Positions 1 to 11,662 are shown, numbered from the stretch's first letter. The stretch is DNA of 35,000 nucleotides from Sphaeroforma sirkka (GCA_001586965.3 LUCW03000200.1:20001-55000); one strand, 5' to 3'. Notes: generated from the letters alone by a model not told the origin. Numbers and translations are program-made.

Positions 1-37
1 GTTTAACACAGATCCACCCTTCACTCTCCACGACTAG

Positions 38-2621
38 ATGAGACGATTCGCATGAGAACAATGGGACTGTTAGTAAACATGGTTTCGAAGAAGAGTCTGC
101 CTGATATTGTCAAGAAAATATTGGCTACACTTGCCAATATGGGCCCGCGCAATCGAGATGCTCTTATCGAAAAGATGATAGACATGTGCAGTCAGGAGAA
201 TTACAAGGTACGTGAGAGTTCAGCTCAAGCTACTTTATTGCATACCTCGTCTACTTTTTCGCCTTGTGCGATGAACATGCAATGATGATGCTGGCACGGT
301 CAAACCTTGTTGGTATATTCCGTATGGCCGTTGAGTCGATCAACTATACGCACAACTCTGATCGCTCTTATTTCAGAAATGCAGTGTTCAACTTGTCATG
401 ACATGTTCGCGAACTCAGTTTTTTGTGTCACAGAGTGCGCCACATCATCCTTCTTGTTTATCAATGGTAGTCTGACAATACTTTCCACGTCCCCTGTTAT
501 GTAAATAGTGCAACAAGACGATAATCTGCCGTGTTGTTGATTCCTTATCTTCCTGTATGCATTAATTTGTATCAGGGCTATTTCTTTTATCAAAATACCA
601 TATTCCTTGAATCTCCGATCGTTCTTATATTACAGTACATTGAAGATTTTGAATGGTACCTAACAGTGATCTTGTCACTCGTCACAGTCGAGCATTCAAC
701 TGCTGGTATGTTCAATTGCCAGCTTATCTCTTTCGTTCATCGTCAAAGCCGGTTCTCATCTCTTTAGTGGTCGTATTAATATTGGTATATATCATGTTTG
801 CATCGACCCACGCTAGAACTGTACCTACCAGATCATTCCGATTTTAGCCGACGTAGATTGCACTCTTGGAATCGAGAAGTAGGGCACCTACATACGAATT
901 TTAGCAAAGGGTACTTGGAACCAGTGGCACAACTAGAATAACCCTTGCCGTCGGCGATTTTGATCCTGATGCTCGTAAATTACCTTGTACTACCTTCACA
1001 TAGGCGAACTTGTAAGCCATCAAATACTGGATGTGTGCGTACGAGTGAAGGAAGTCCGCGCCTATGCGGTCAATTTGCTATCACCGGTTGTGCGGGCACC
1101 ATTTGAGGGCTATGGTGCATCGCCTCCTTTGGCTAAAGAGGGCAACATGGTGGAAGTCATGTACGCTGCCGTGTGGGTGATTAGTGAATATTCAGAGTAG
1201 GTGTACTCGTTGTTCGGTTCATTGTATCTTGAGTTTCCTGTTGCTCTGACTTAATGCGTAAAATACTTATCTTTCCGTATTAATGTGGCACATTGCGCGG
1301 TTGTGTCACCCTCCTGTCAGGTATAGTTAGTTTTTGCCTTCATACAAAATTGGTTTGCACCCGTACCCGCCTTTGCTATGGCTTGTTTTGTTTGTTTCTA
1401 TTCTCGTTGGATTTGGACAAGAAACATGCTTTTCAAACTTTTACAGCACGCTTCCAGTCTACAAGCATCTTCCCATTATTTCTAACACATTATTATCCCA
1501 TGGTGGTGATTTATCCCATGGTGGTGATTTATCGCATGATAGACACCTCATGTCACCGAAAGATGCCATCAGATGGTTGTTACAGCCGCAAGTAGGTCTT
1601 CTGTCGCCGGCGGTGCAAGCGATCTGTGTGCACAATGCTCTCAAAATATTCGCAAGTGCAGTCCTGCCGCAATCCAATAGCGACCACGAGTCAATGGAAA
1701 GGGATTTCATTGATGAGATGTTAGAGCGACTGCCCATGTTCGAAGTGCATTCCGATATGGAGGTACAGGAGAGGGCTTGCTCTGTGAGAGAGACCTTGAA
1801 GTTGTACAGAGAACTTTGCTTATCAAGCTCGGTATGTCTGACTAAATGCCTTCCAAAGTCCAATTCTAAGTTTCTAAGTTCTGGTAGGGTTCACACTACG
1901 TCTGCTCAATTGGAAGTATTCCTACTGTCTCGAATCACATTTGCGGTGTTTGATTCCATCGCTCTATTAGATTGATTTGCACTGCGAAATTATTTGGGCG
2001 ATGTTCACTTTTGGTCTGAGTGGACTTTTGATCTTATTCTGCACAAGCGCTTAAGCATCTTTCATCCCGTACATCCTTGCCCTAGGCTGGTGAATCGGCA
2101 TCTACTGAGAAGCTCGAAGCGGATGTCGAGAACGGATTAGATAGTTTCTTAGGAGATACGGGCTCGTCGAACGCGAATGGAAGCTCTCTCTTAAACTCTG
2201 GTGATTCACCCCCAGATGCGCCTCCGTTAGGTATGTTGCAGTAGATATATATCGTTTTGAAGTTGACCTGTCGGAGATCGATGGGGGTTGTACTCTAGAG
2301 TTGGACTCTCAACTGTTGCACTTGATGCACTGTATTCATGTTACTTGCAAATTATCGTTTCATATTTCAGCAACCATTGAAAGCACAGTCGACATAGTCG
2401 ATATGGGTACTGCGATATCCGACACCCTATCTTTGTCTTCAAAGGCTTCTGATTCTTCATCAAACGCTGATCGATCAAAGGGGCAAAACGTTACATCATT
2501 GACGGCCAATGCAGTGATTATCCAGAGGGCGAGTGTAGAAAGTCAGCGACAAGCTGCGCAATTGCTGTTATCTTTGTTTGAGGGAGACTTGAACCCAATT
2601 GCAGCGACGGCTCAAGCTAAA
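38..2621 (+). other. AP3D1: AP3D1 trunk (adaptin N-terminal armadillo-like) exons
   Basis: Exons 1-6 of the visible gene encode the end of the alpha-solenoid trunk. Helical segments conserved in adaptins are legible: the QILDVCVRVKEVRAYAV stretch at 1004-1080, the LLSPAVQAICVHNALK stretch in the fourth exon, and SDMEVQERACSV before 1800. The trunk ends near the AAQLLLSLFEGDLNP segment, which precedes the hinge in animal AP3D1. Introns here are 140-430 bp and hold only stop-containing AT-rich sequence. Confidence 0.85.
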
Positions 2622-5600
2622 GTACGTCTGCTCGACACTTCTGCTCTTTACATATGCTTGTCTATCAACGTGGGTTTCCTACTCCGAAGATGTGTCGCAA
2701 ATTTTGTCGTAAATTGATAGTGTTTTTGTTTTGTGCTTTGACTAACTGGCCCATTCGAGCGCAAGATCGTCGCTCGCATTTTCCTTGCGGCATTGTTGTG
2801 TGCTTGGAAATGTTAAACTGACAAAACCGAATGGTAAATCTCAAATCCATCACAGGTACCAATACCGGAGAATATCAATTTAGAAAAATGGATCCACACA
2901 AAACCTTCGTCGAGCGAAGAGGAGCCGTCAAGCGACGACAATTACGACAACGCAAACAATGCGACAAGCTACAATTCGTACGGCAATGACGGCCGTGGCA
3001 ATAGCTATAGAGGCGGCAGTGGTGGTGATGGTAGTGGCGGATATAACCAGGGAGTTGCCCACGGATATAGCGCCCGCCCCGCTGAAGGTGAGAGGAAAAA
3101 TTCATTTACTTGAAAGCTATGTCATACTGCCTGAATATTTCTTACGTCACAATGCTTAACAATAAGAAAGAAGATTTCTTCGAACGTTTTTGCGACTGTA
3201 TCTGAACGAGTGTATGTGGGGCTCGTGGCTTGCTGTGACCAGCAATGAGCATCGTTACTTGTTAGCTTGTTTATCATATTTTCGGGCGGGTACTTGTTAG
3301 CTTGTTTATCATATTTGCTGGCGGATACTTGTTCGCTTAGATTTCTCTGACCATCAGCATCTCAATGTTTCATATAGATCCCGCCGAAATTGCACGCAGA
3401 TTAGAGGCGCGGCGTGTGCAGAACCAAAGCAATCCTCACTACTTGGGTGGTAGCGGTAATACAGCCAATGAAAGTTCGGGACTGCGGTCCATGAGCCCTA
3501 TTGAGGTTGACAGTATACCCATTGCAAAACTTGATTTGGGTCAAGCATTCGACTTGGGTGTTGGAGATGGTGAGCTTTCACGCGGAGAACACAAGCACAG
3601 AGGGAAAAAGGGGAAGAGGACTAAACGTGATAGGCGGCACAGTGGGGATCATAAGGTATTGCGGTCTCTTTATGTCTGCTGATGTAAACTCGCCAGCTAC
3701 ATGGGTTTCGAACGCCCTTCATCGCATGTTGTTTATTGGTGCTGTTCGCATATTTCTATTCCGTGCTTATCTCTTCAACTTTTATATTTACCATTGCAGG
3801 CCAGTCCCCCGAGGCGACCAAAGAACTATACGATACAGCAAGTAGTGGACTTTCCAACCGACAACAAGTCGCAGGCCGCAAATAGTTCGAAAAGTCGAAG
3901 AAAAGGTGTGATTGAAATTACTATTCTGTATTTATACTCAATTAGAACTATGTTGGTATTGATCGTGTATTCACAGCCTTGATCAGAGCTTTGCCGTACA
4001 TCAACCTGTCTTTTGAATGGGCTTGTCTCCTATTATGGCAACCGACGAATACCTTCATATTACAATATGTCTAACGTCATGCAAGTTGCAATTCCTTCAG
4101 CCATATATTGAGCAAGCGTTCACATGCAAGATGACAATCATTTTATCTCATTGGTCTAGTCGTTTACACTGTGTACTCGGCAGGCGTAATCGGTATCGCT
4201 AGTGCTAGCACGAATAAGACATGTTTGATGTACAGAAGACGAACAACCCAGATTTGGACAAGGGTAAAAAACATGCACAACTGGGTATTGATTCAAATAT
4301 GTTGTTATCTGATGAGATTAGCCGAAAGCTGACTCTAAACAAACATGATCATTGTGCACCAGACAGGAGCACCCCATATTTGGACAAGGATGATCCGCAT
4401 GCACAACTGGGTATTGATCTAGACATGCCATTAACTGAAAAAGATGCCATACCCGTACAAACGCACCGAACAGCATCAAGCACGCCTACGCCGGCCTCGG
4501 GTATGTTCGATACGCCTAAATAGTACAGCTGCGGTTTACGGTTCTTCGTTGATTGTCTCGAGGCAGAGTCTGCAATGTATCCTTATATTTGGTCGCAAAA
4601 TTGTGTGTCAAAAATGATTCGCAGAATAAGAAGGTTGCAACATGTGTCCTGATCAATTTTTTGAATTTGTTATGCGTATTACTGAAATATAATCTTGTAC
4701 TATTACCAGGTTCGAACCGCCACAAGAGCGACAGAGAGCGGGACGAAGAGGCGGCCGCTTACATTACTGCGAAGGAGGACAAGACAAACAACCATGATTC
4801 TGATAAAAGAAGAACGGATAAGAAACATAAAAGTAGTTCTAGTAAAGGTCATCGCAAAAGTAAATATTCCCATTCACACGCTAAAGGCGATACAAGCAAT
4901 GGGGAAGGGGATGGTGAGAGAGATGTAGGTAATTCCAGGGGAGCAAGTACTGGTGAACGATCGTACGCAGATGGTGAGAGGGAGAGTAGGACGAAGAAGA
5001 GAAGTAAAGTTAAAGCTAAGCCACATAAGGGCAATCATAGTCGGAGGAAGACAGGCGATTCGGAGGAATCATCACCTCGGCCCATTGTATCCTTCCGTGA
5101 CGATAATGGTCAGGGTATGTGAAATGTCTAAGCCCTCGTTGGACTTGATCTGTATAATCGGGCTCTGGTTTTGTTACCGAAATTTGCACTCTTCCTTGCA
5201 GAACGAGCACAGCAAAATACTTTTCGGCGACACAACTGTAGAGTTTTACTTCGGTCTTGATGCAACATTGTGCCTTGAATCCCGAAGCTCGCATTCTGCC
5301 TACACATTTTTTTTTTCATTTCAACCATCCGCAGGAAGTGGTTATGATTTAGGAGCGATGACCACATTAGTAACAACCGACAACAGTTCGATACAGTGTG
5401 CTGTGGGTTACAGCGGCGATGGTGAACACGACAACACTGTTTTCATCACCTTTGTTGTGGCAAATTTGTCATCCGAAGTGTTGGAGAATGTAGAATTTGA
5501 TGTCAACTCAAATAACGGTACGTACGGAGAAACTCCTAATTCTTGTGACAGATTTGCCGAATGTTCATCTATAGGCGATATCTCAGTACCCTGCACTCTG

Positions 5601-6740
5601 TAGTACGCTCTCGGAATAGGAATCTCGTACTTATGATGTACTGGGCAGATCCGTCTCGGTCAGTGCAATGGCAACTTTAAGTATGACCCCCTGCTCATCT
5701 CTTACTCGACTCCAATACACTACGTACAGATTCCTTAAAACAACAATCGACATCCAGCATCGCCAACAGCATCAAGACCTCGTCGTCTGCTCAACTCAGG
5801 CATGCTTATGAGGTGTCGCTCCCATTGCAAGCGGTCACTCTGGAGGGCACCTTGCGATACAGCACGGTGGGTATACAATTCAATGGTCACGTGTGCGCGG
5901 GCAATATAAAAAAATGTAGAAGTGATATGGTTGCTCCTGACTTGCCATCCATATTAGCGCGTAATTGAGTACGTAATCCTTATTTGCATGCTGACTGTTA
6001 TACACGGTCCCCTTTCGCAGGCAAGTCACGCTGACTGGATGGAGCTCCCGTTCACGTATGAACTTCCGGTTTCTGCATACGTTGTACCTGTCGCGTGCAC
6101 ACCCAATGAACTCAGTTTGATTCTCAGTGCATCTGAGAGCCCACTGGCGTCTGCCGCGCCGTGTGAGGTTAAAGTAGTTGGTACGTTTTTAGTTTGTTTT
6201 TTTCTGACAATGCAAATCCCCTAGTACCACGCCTATACACTTCCCTGATAAACTAGAACCTGTTTAGTTTACGTGGCTACAGTACACTGTATAATTGAAC
6301 CATTGAAACCGTGCGAGGCACACCTTGTCAGCCGTCAATTCATGATGAGCTCAATTGTATTGAAATACAATGTGCTGTCTATTGTGTAACAGGGGGGCTC
6401 AAAGTGGTCATGGATAGAATCGTTGCCGCGGGTCACCTTGCCATTGTCGAGCTTTCGGATAGCAATTGCTCCGCTTATGGCAGGGCAGTTACCGGACACC
6501 ATGTGTGTGTTTTGGCAACTCAATTGGTAAGTTTTTGAATCACTGGTTAGCATCCGGAATCCGGCTTTCCGGTGTATCTAATTTTTTTGGCCTACATCTG
6601 AATAGCTTTTATTTTTCCTTAACTGTTTTCAATAGATTGGTGACGATGTGAGGCTGAGCTGCAAGGCCTCATCAACGGAAGATCTCCAACCAACAATCGC
6701 AACTTTGATTTTAGAAGATTTGAAATTTGTATTAGAATGA
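38..6740 (+). CDS. AP3D1: AP-3 complex subunit delta (delta-adaptin), 5'-truncated, 16 exons in window
   Basis: Large subunit of the AP-3 adaptor complex, which sorts cargo from Golgi/endosomes to lysosome-related organelles. Proposed exons: 38-207, 636-705, 1004-1196, 1447-1831, 2086-2230, 2371-2621, 2856-3087, 3378-3655, 3800-3905, 4219-4500, 4710-5114, 5335-5517, 5730-5866, 6021-6180, 6393-6526, 6636-6740 (TGA 6738-6740). Every intron is GT-AG and codon phase is kept across all junctions, giving about 1078 codons. Recalled family landmarks appear in order: MVSKK and MIDMCSQENYK, EDFEWYL, the VMYAAVWVISEYSE helix, SDMEVQERA, the FEGDLNPIA block, EIARRLEARR, a charged K/R/S-rich hinge (4710-5114) and an ear ending with GHHVCVL. 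The window opens in an intron; by comparison with animal proteins roughly the first third of the trunk is missing. The acceptor at 4219 is the least certain (it uses AAG), chosen because an in-frame TAA lies just upstream. The donor at 5866 was chosen by phase over 5870. Confidence 0.93.
1493..1540 (+). repeat. 18-bp tandem repeat inside an AP3D1 exon
   Basis: TTATCCCATGGTGGTGAT occurs at 1493-1510 and again at 1511-1528, followed by a partial, diverged third unit to 1540. It is in frame and encodes LSHGGD repeated twice. It lies in a loop that is not conserved in animal AP3D1, between the ISEYSE helix and the RWLLQPQ helix. Confidence 0.9.
3256..3339 (+). repeat. 35-bp tandem repeat in an AP3D1 intron
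   Basis: Unit starting TACTTGTTAGCTTGTTTATC at 3256-3290 is repeated at 3291-3325 with a few changes. A partial third unit runs to about 3339, roughly 38 bp before the acceptor at 3377/3378. Confidence 0.85.
4247..4498 (+). repeat. 126-bp in-frame tandem duplication in the AP3D1 hinge exon
   Basis: The stretch from about 4247 (CCCAGATTTGGACAAGG) reappears from about 4373 (CCCATATTTGGACAAGG), an offset of 126 bp or 42 codons. Both copies encode LDK followed by HAQLGID. The 3' copy (LGIDLDMPL) better matches the conserved delta-adaptin block; the 5' copy (LGIDSNMLL) has drifted. Confidence 0.8.
5335..6740 (+). other. AP3D1: AP3D1 C-terminal ear (appendage) exons
   Basis: Five exons encode a beta-rich C-terminal region. 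The first reads through VFITFVVANLSSEVLENVEFDV in frame (two segments, about 5440-5510), matching the ear-sandwich pattern of animal AP3D1, where a similar VAIVLENRSS...L motif sits. A later exon (6393-6526) has VVMDRIV followed by TGHHVCVL, near-identical in spacing to animal orthologues. The last exon ends in EDLKFVLE then TGA at 6738. No AATAAA is obvious within about 200 bp downstream. Confidence 0.82.
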
Positions 6741-7197
6741 GGATAAAGGTCGCAAACCTGCATATAATCGCTGATGGTTAACGTAACGTTCTTCCACTGG
6801 GAAATTCTCTAATCGGTCAATTTTGTGTATATATGGTCACATGAAATACTACACTGAGATTTAATTTACAATTGTAAGCCTGTGAATCTGTGACAACGTC
6901 CACTTGTCCCTCTATTTGGAACTGATGCGATGATAAGAGTCTTGATTGTCAAAAACATACCCTTGCGAGGGTTGTGTTCGCACTATTTGTTCTACGTATA
7001 TTGAAGATTTGTTTCGTAGATTTTGAAAAAGTAGCAAAGTCTGCATGCGTCGGAACTTTGGTTTCCCCTTGGACTGCAGTGGCACTGCCTTCGATGAATT
7101 GTTGTTCATTTATTTCCCCGTGCATTAATTATAGTACTGGAGCGACAATACTCTGATGTGAAATGGGTTAGTAGAATCGGGTTCGTGTCCAATAGCA
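6741..7197. other. Intergenic AT-rich stretch downstream of AP3D1
   Basis: About 450 bp with only short stop-rich frames. I see no exon, RNA gene or LTR. It must contain the AP3D1 3' untranslated region, but no clear polyadenylation hexamer marks the end. Confidence 0.5.
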
Positions 7198-7380
7198 ATT
7201 AGGAATATGCAACCTGTTGTTTAGTTTCTCATCGAAATTGGCACCCTCCTTAGTTAGATCTGATAAAACAGCCACTCTATCAGCAAACCCAGGCACATGA
7301 ATTGACCGCTAAGAGTGGACTAAACAACGACAGACAAGCTCTCAACTGGTTGAGGACACTGGTTGTTCAGAATCTTATCG
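7198..7380 (-). pseudogene. Fragment of a Ty3/Gypsy reverse transcriptase-RNase H junction
   Basis: On the minus strand, with at least one frameshift and one stop, the pieces DKILNN, CLVHS, PGFADRVAVLSDLTKEG and ANFDE can be read in order. They match the post-RT segment of Gypsy polyproteins (V.KI...P...L..F.GLV...R.F.P.FA....L..LTKKG). The identification rests on this short motif. The fragment is not colinear with the integrase piece at 8722-9160, so it is probably a separate remnant. Confidence 0.45.
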
Positions 7381-7439
7381 ACCAACGAGTGTCATTGCAG
7401 CATTGAATAGTATTCCTACTTGGTACTTGAGGGGTTAGA

Positions 7440-7990
<551 letters not shown>

Positions 7991-7992
<2 letters not shown>

Positions 7993-8446
7993 ATAATTTT
8001 TTCAACTCTTGTGAAAGTGCTCTTTATTTACTTCTGTGCTCCGTATTTATACTATTTTTCGTCAAAATTGAACGGCCCTTTCGGCTCGAAAATTTCCTTT
8101 GCCAAAAAGAAATTCAACGGACGTGCGCGGTCTATTTTTTAGATTCCATCTCTAAAAAAATACAAACACAATTTCTTCAAATACACTTAAACTTCTAAGA
8201 CTCATAACTCAATGAATATTCACTCAAACAACTTGAATAAGGTGTCATATGAAAGGGAAAAACATTTCCTATCAAATGACACCTGTAACAAAATTACACA
8301 TAAAATATATCAAACACAACGGGCGTACGAAACACATTCATAAACACAACATACAAAAATATACTTAGATAATTGGTTCCTCGATGGACTAGGTCTGAGT
8401 CCAACACTTAAACATCATTCACCTTTGACAATATGATTTTTCTACA
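7991..8446 (-). repeat. Long terminal repeat of the reversed Copia-1 fragment
   Basis: About 456 bp, reading TGTAG...CA on the minus strand, same family as 9161-9608 and 14439-14888. Its CA terminus abuts a (TA)n tract at 7990/7991. Because CA is the last dinucleotide shared by all three copies, it supports placing the other LTR ends at 9608 and 14888. Confidence 0.88.
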
Positions 8447-8614
8447 CTCCCCATGGACGCAAGACATAGTCATCGGACATCATTCGACATGTATCTCCCC
8501 ACAAACTAGCCACAACGACAATTAGATGTAGACACGACAGCACATCGGTAGCAGCGGCGGTGACTGCGGTGCTTCACGAAAGCAACCTTAGGCAATGCCT
8601 TGGTCAATGCATCA
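7991..8614 (-). mobile_element. Copia-1 family: reversed, truncated 3' end (LTR plus end of RNase H region)
   Basis: Reverse complement of 7991-8446 matches the Copia-1 LTR along its full length (start TGTAGAAAAATC, end CA). Positions 8447-8614 match the reverse complement of about 14270-14438, i.e. the polypurine tract TGGGGGAG and the end of the pol frame, with small deletions. Homology stops abruptly near 8614. The copy is therefore a 3' fragment on the minus strand, with no 5' LTR visible. Confidence 0.88.
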
Positions 8615-8649
8615 TGTAGTAAACACATCAAAATACGATACTAAAACCT

Positions 8650-8672
8650 ACTGAGTCTCTCTGAGGCTCAGT
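8650..8672. other. Short inverted repeat (10-bp arms)
   Basis: ACTGAGTCTC, then TCT, then GAGGCTCAGT: arms pair with one G-T wobble around a 3-base loop. It lies between the Copia fragment and the Gypsy integrase remnant, in a 107-bp stretch with no coding evidence. It may belong to the Gypsy 3' non-coding region. Confidence 0.5.
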
Positions 8673-8721
8673 GCGGTGTATTTATTCTTATATTTGATTG
8701 TCTACGTGGTCTACAAATAAT

Positions 8722-9160
8722 TCACCTCGTGTGAATTAATTGTAAACTAATTCTAACTCCACACTGATAGTGGTTTAAGGGGACTTTTACCAGGTGTGCC
8801 CAAGCCTCATTGGTGACCGGCTGATTCCCCGGAAGGTCATCCGTGAAGTCAGCAAACGGAACATGACGGCGACCGAAGTAAGCACTGAATGGTGCTGTCT
8901 TGTGTCGCCGAGATATTCGGAGGTTCTGGCACAGCATAATAAGTGATAGTCGGACATCCCATGCCGTAGGCAAAGATTCACATAGCTTGCGAACTCCTTC
9001 GTGTATGTCTCTGTGTCTTCTCTCCGCTGCTCCCAGAACCTGAGGACGATATGGTGGCGACTTTGCATGCATCACTCCAACTTCTTGAGTTATTAATTTG
9101 ACAATCTTGTTCGAAAACTCGCCTCCCTCGTCTGATTGAATTTTTCTGTGAAAACCATGT
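8722..9160 (-). pseudogene. Gypsy integrase C-terminal half, cut off by Copia-1
   Basis: Minus-strand frame with integrase catalytic-core features: IQSDEGGEF (second Asp of DDE, near 9130) and GAAERRHRDIHEG (Glu near 9022), then a typical AYFGRRHVPF segment. The frame is open to the Copia LTR edge at 9160. Its first residues past that point, including the only Met, come from antisense LTR sequence. The first catalytic Asp and the zinc-binding region are missing. It stops at about 8722. Confidence 0.72.
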
Positions 9161-9608
9161 TGTAGAAAAATCATATTGTCAAAGGTGAATGATGTTTAAG
9201 TGTTGGACTCAGACCTAGTCCATCGAGGAACCGATTATCTAACGATATTTTTGTATGTTGTGTTTACGAATGTATTTCGTAGGCCGATTGTGTTTGACCT
9301 ATTAAATGTATAATTTTGTTACAGGTGTCATTTGATAGGAAATGGGTTTCCTTTCATATGACACCTTATTCAAGTTGTTTGAGTGAATATTCATTGAGTT
9401 ATGAGTCTTAGAAGTTTAAGTGTATTTGAAGAAATTGTGTTTGTATTTTTAGAGATGGAATCTAAAATAGATCGCGCACGTCCGTTGGAATTTCTTTGGC
9501 AAAGGAAATTTTCGAGCCGAAAGGGCCGTTCAATTTTGACGAAAAATAGTATAAATACGGAATACAAAAGTAAATAAAGATAACTTTCACAGAGTTGAAA
9601 AATTTACA
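9161..9608 (+). repeat. Copia-1 5' LTR
   Basis: 448 bp, TGTAGAAAAATC to TTTACA. It carries TATAAATA at 9550-9557 and AATAAA at 9573-9578, so the promoter and polyadenylation signals lie close together near the 3' end of the LTR. Confidence 0.93.
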
Positions 9609-9626
9609 TGGAAGCAGCGGACGGGA
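9609..9626 (+). other. Putative Copia-1 primer-binding site
   Basis: TGGAAGCAGCGG starts directly after the 5' LTR. TGG is the expected complement of a tRNA CCA end. I cannot name the tRNA. Confidence 0.5.
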
Positions 9627-9669
9627 CTAAAAGCTTGAAATTTTTGGAGACCAAGGACTCGAGTGCCTT

Positions 9670-9671
<2 letters not shown>

Positions 9672-9700
<29 letters not shown>

Positions 9701-9770
9701 CTAGAGAACGCTGATTTGAGAGAAAGAGAGAGAGCTAGAGAGCGCTGATTTGAGAGAGAGAGAGACCACT
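9672..9770 (+). repeat. GA-rich leader with a tandem repeat, before Copia-1 gag
   Basis: (GA)n runs and two copies of a GAGAGAGCTAGAGA-CGCTGATTTGAGAG unit (differing at one base) fill the leader between the primer site and the gag ATG. Non-coding in my view. Confidence 0.8.
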
Positions 9771-9788
9771 GATCACCAAACCGAGAGG

Positions 9789-10510
9789 ATGAAGTACGTG
9801 GAGCCCAAACTGAAGGATGCCACCGGCTACCCGAACTGGAAGTTGAAGATGGAAGCTAAGCTGAAGGAAAAGGCCGTCTTCAATGCCGCTACAGACCGTG
9901 AGAGGGAGATTGCCTACTCCATGATTGTCCAGAGCGTTGAAGACTGTTGTCTTGGATACGTCCGTAACACTGATAACCCTGCAGTTGCCTTGGCCCAGAT
10001 CGCTACCGCAATGAACCGCCAGACGGAGGCCAATCTGGACGCGTTGACTCAGAAGTTAGATAGGATGAAGATGAACGATGGAGAAAATGTTGCTGAACTC
10101 GCCGACCGATGTGAGATTCTATTTGGCCAGCTTGCAGGTTAGGGGATGAGTTGACTAACATTCGGAAACGCATATCCTTCATGAAGGGCCTTCCACGTCA
10201 GTTTGCGCCGCTGAAGATTGACTTGAATGCGAAGTTTGTAAACGGAAATCGATTCAGCTATGAGCAAGTGAAGGAAGCCGCCATTGTGTTTGAGACTGGA
10301 CTCGGTGTCTACGATGATGACAACGACGACGAAGATATCGGTCTTTATGCTAATGGACGATATCACAAGGGTAACCACCAAGCCCAGAAGGGTCGACGAG
10401 GAGGTGGTTTCGACCGACCATGAGGTGACTTTGGTAGTAGAGATGGCCGGGAGCTTATTTGTTTCAAGTGCCTTAAGCCCGGGCATACTCGGGCTAATTG
10501 TCGTGGTAAG
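9789..10510 (+). pseudogene. Copia-1 gag region
   Basis: Nucleocapsid/capsid precursor that would form the virus-like particle. I take ATG 9789 (MKYVEPKLKDATGYPNWK) as start, because upstream is GA repeat. The W..K...L pattern and the helix around LDALTQKLDRMKM are typical of Copia gag. Near 10140 the frame shifts by one base, continuing in GDELTNIRKR. A TGA at 10421-10423 interrupts it again just before the first zinc knuckle, CFKCLKPGHTRANC (C-x2-C-x4-H-x4-C). Otherwise it joins pol without a separate stop, as in single-ORF Copia elements. Confidence 0.82.
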
Positions 10511-11662
10511 ATGGCGTGTTTGAATTGCAAGAAACCAGGGCATATCAAACGAGACTGCCCATATCTCGACGATGAGAATGATGATGACAATGGCTATTTC
10601 GGATTTGGATTGATGGCGATCGGTGATGACGGAGATTCCGACAGTGATGATGGTATGCCGGCCTTGATGTGTGATTCCACCGATTCTGATTCTTCCGATG
10701 CCGAGAGCAAATTTGATGATGAATTGGATGCTCCACCCGGGTTGCTATCTGGAGGTTTTTCATCGGATTATGAAGTTCAGGGTGGCTTTATCTCAGCTAC
10801 AGATGAAGATAACTGTACTACACTCGACGATGATGACACCTTTGCCGAGGATGATCTACTTGTGGATGGATCCGTCACCTCAATCGCTGAAGCTGAATTG
10901 GAGAACACAATCAGCGAACATTCGGCGTTTGCATTGCTGGGCGTGGGTGATCTGGTCTTATCTGCTAACGAGCTTGTGGTTGACACAGGTGCCAGCAAGC
11001 ATGTTGTTGTATTGGAGGATGCTCTTTCTGCAGTGAGACCCTCTAACAAGCGATTGACCGGGCTTGGCAACACTAAACTGCATGCAGATGGTGAGGGAGA
11101 GTTGCGCGGCTGTCCTGAGACTGGTTTAGCTCTTCTCATTCCTAAGGCGGGTGTTCAACTTTTATCCGTACGACAGCTTGTTAAGAACGGCTGGAAGGCG
11201 ACGTGCGAGAAGAACGACTGCACATTATTTGATCCGCAGGGTGGTTTGGTGAAAGCAACGGTTAGACAAGGGCTATACATCGTTTCCCTGAAGGATCTGA
11301 AGTCGCCCGTCAACCGAGCACATTCGGGTACAAAAGTTATCGATGAAGATAAGGCCCTTGTGGCATCCGATGATGGTGAAGCAGATATGCTCATGTGGCA
11401 TCATAGACTTGGCCATGTAAGCTTGGAACTGATGAAAGAGACAATGGTTTGCGCAGGAATGGAGAAAGTTGCCAGACGTTGGGGTGAGAAGCTTCCCTTC
11501 TGTAGAGCTTGCGTGCAGGGCAAGATGACACGGGCCAGAATTACTCGCAAGTTGGTCGGGTCGAAGGGTAAACGTAAATCTGTGGTTCTAGAAGTTCCGG
11601 GATCGAAGCTGTACGTAGATATCTTCGAGACCTCGAAGACACCGTCACTCACTGGAAAATAA
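10511..11662 (+). pseudogene. Copia-1 pol, segment 1: second zinc knuckle, acidic linker, protease, pre-integrase zinc domain
   Basis: Open for 383 codons. Order: CLNCKKPGHIKRDC zinc knuckle at the start; an Asp/Ser-rich acidic linker (about residues 18-130); aspartic protease active site VDTGASKHVV (GACACAGGT at 10982-10990); GAG-pre-integrase zinc motif HHRLGHVS...CRAC (about 11400-11515); start of the integrase core with LYVDIFE (first catalytic Asp). It ends at a TAA (11660-11662) from which the same frame resumes, so this is a point-mutation stop within integrase rather than a gene end. Confidence 0.88.

Larger units (their letters stand above)
2856..5114 (+). other. AP3D1: AP3D1 hinge: acidic/serine-rich then lysine-rich linker exons
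   Basis: The exon at 2856 opens with VPIPENINLEKWI, the counterpart of the VPVPEG...DAWI motif of animal delta-adaptin. It continues with a low-complexity acidic D/E/S/N tract and a Gly/Ser/Tyr stretch. The 3378 exon has the EIARRLEARR helix and an IPIAKLDLG motif. The 4219 exon carries the conserved LGIDLDMPL block, present here twice. The 4710 exon is almost wholly Lys/Arg/Ser/His/Asp and should be disordered, like the KKKEK-rich hinge of animal orthologues. Confidence 0.82.

Noticed and set aside
1459..1863. 134-codon minus-strand frame opposite an AP3D1 exon
   Set aside because: Shadow of the exon, which matches adaptin on the plus strand.
3501..3982. Overlapping frames as additional small genes within AP3D1
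   Set aside because: They read through splice junctions or in the wrong phase; the adaptin exons explain the region.
10777..11652. Minus-strand frames opposite Copia-1 pol
   Set aside because: Ser/Pro-rich shadows of the acidic and protease coding region; no independent signal.
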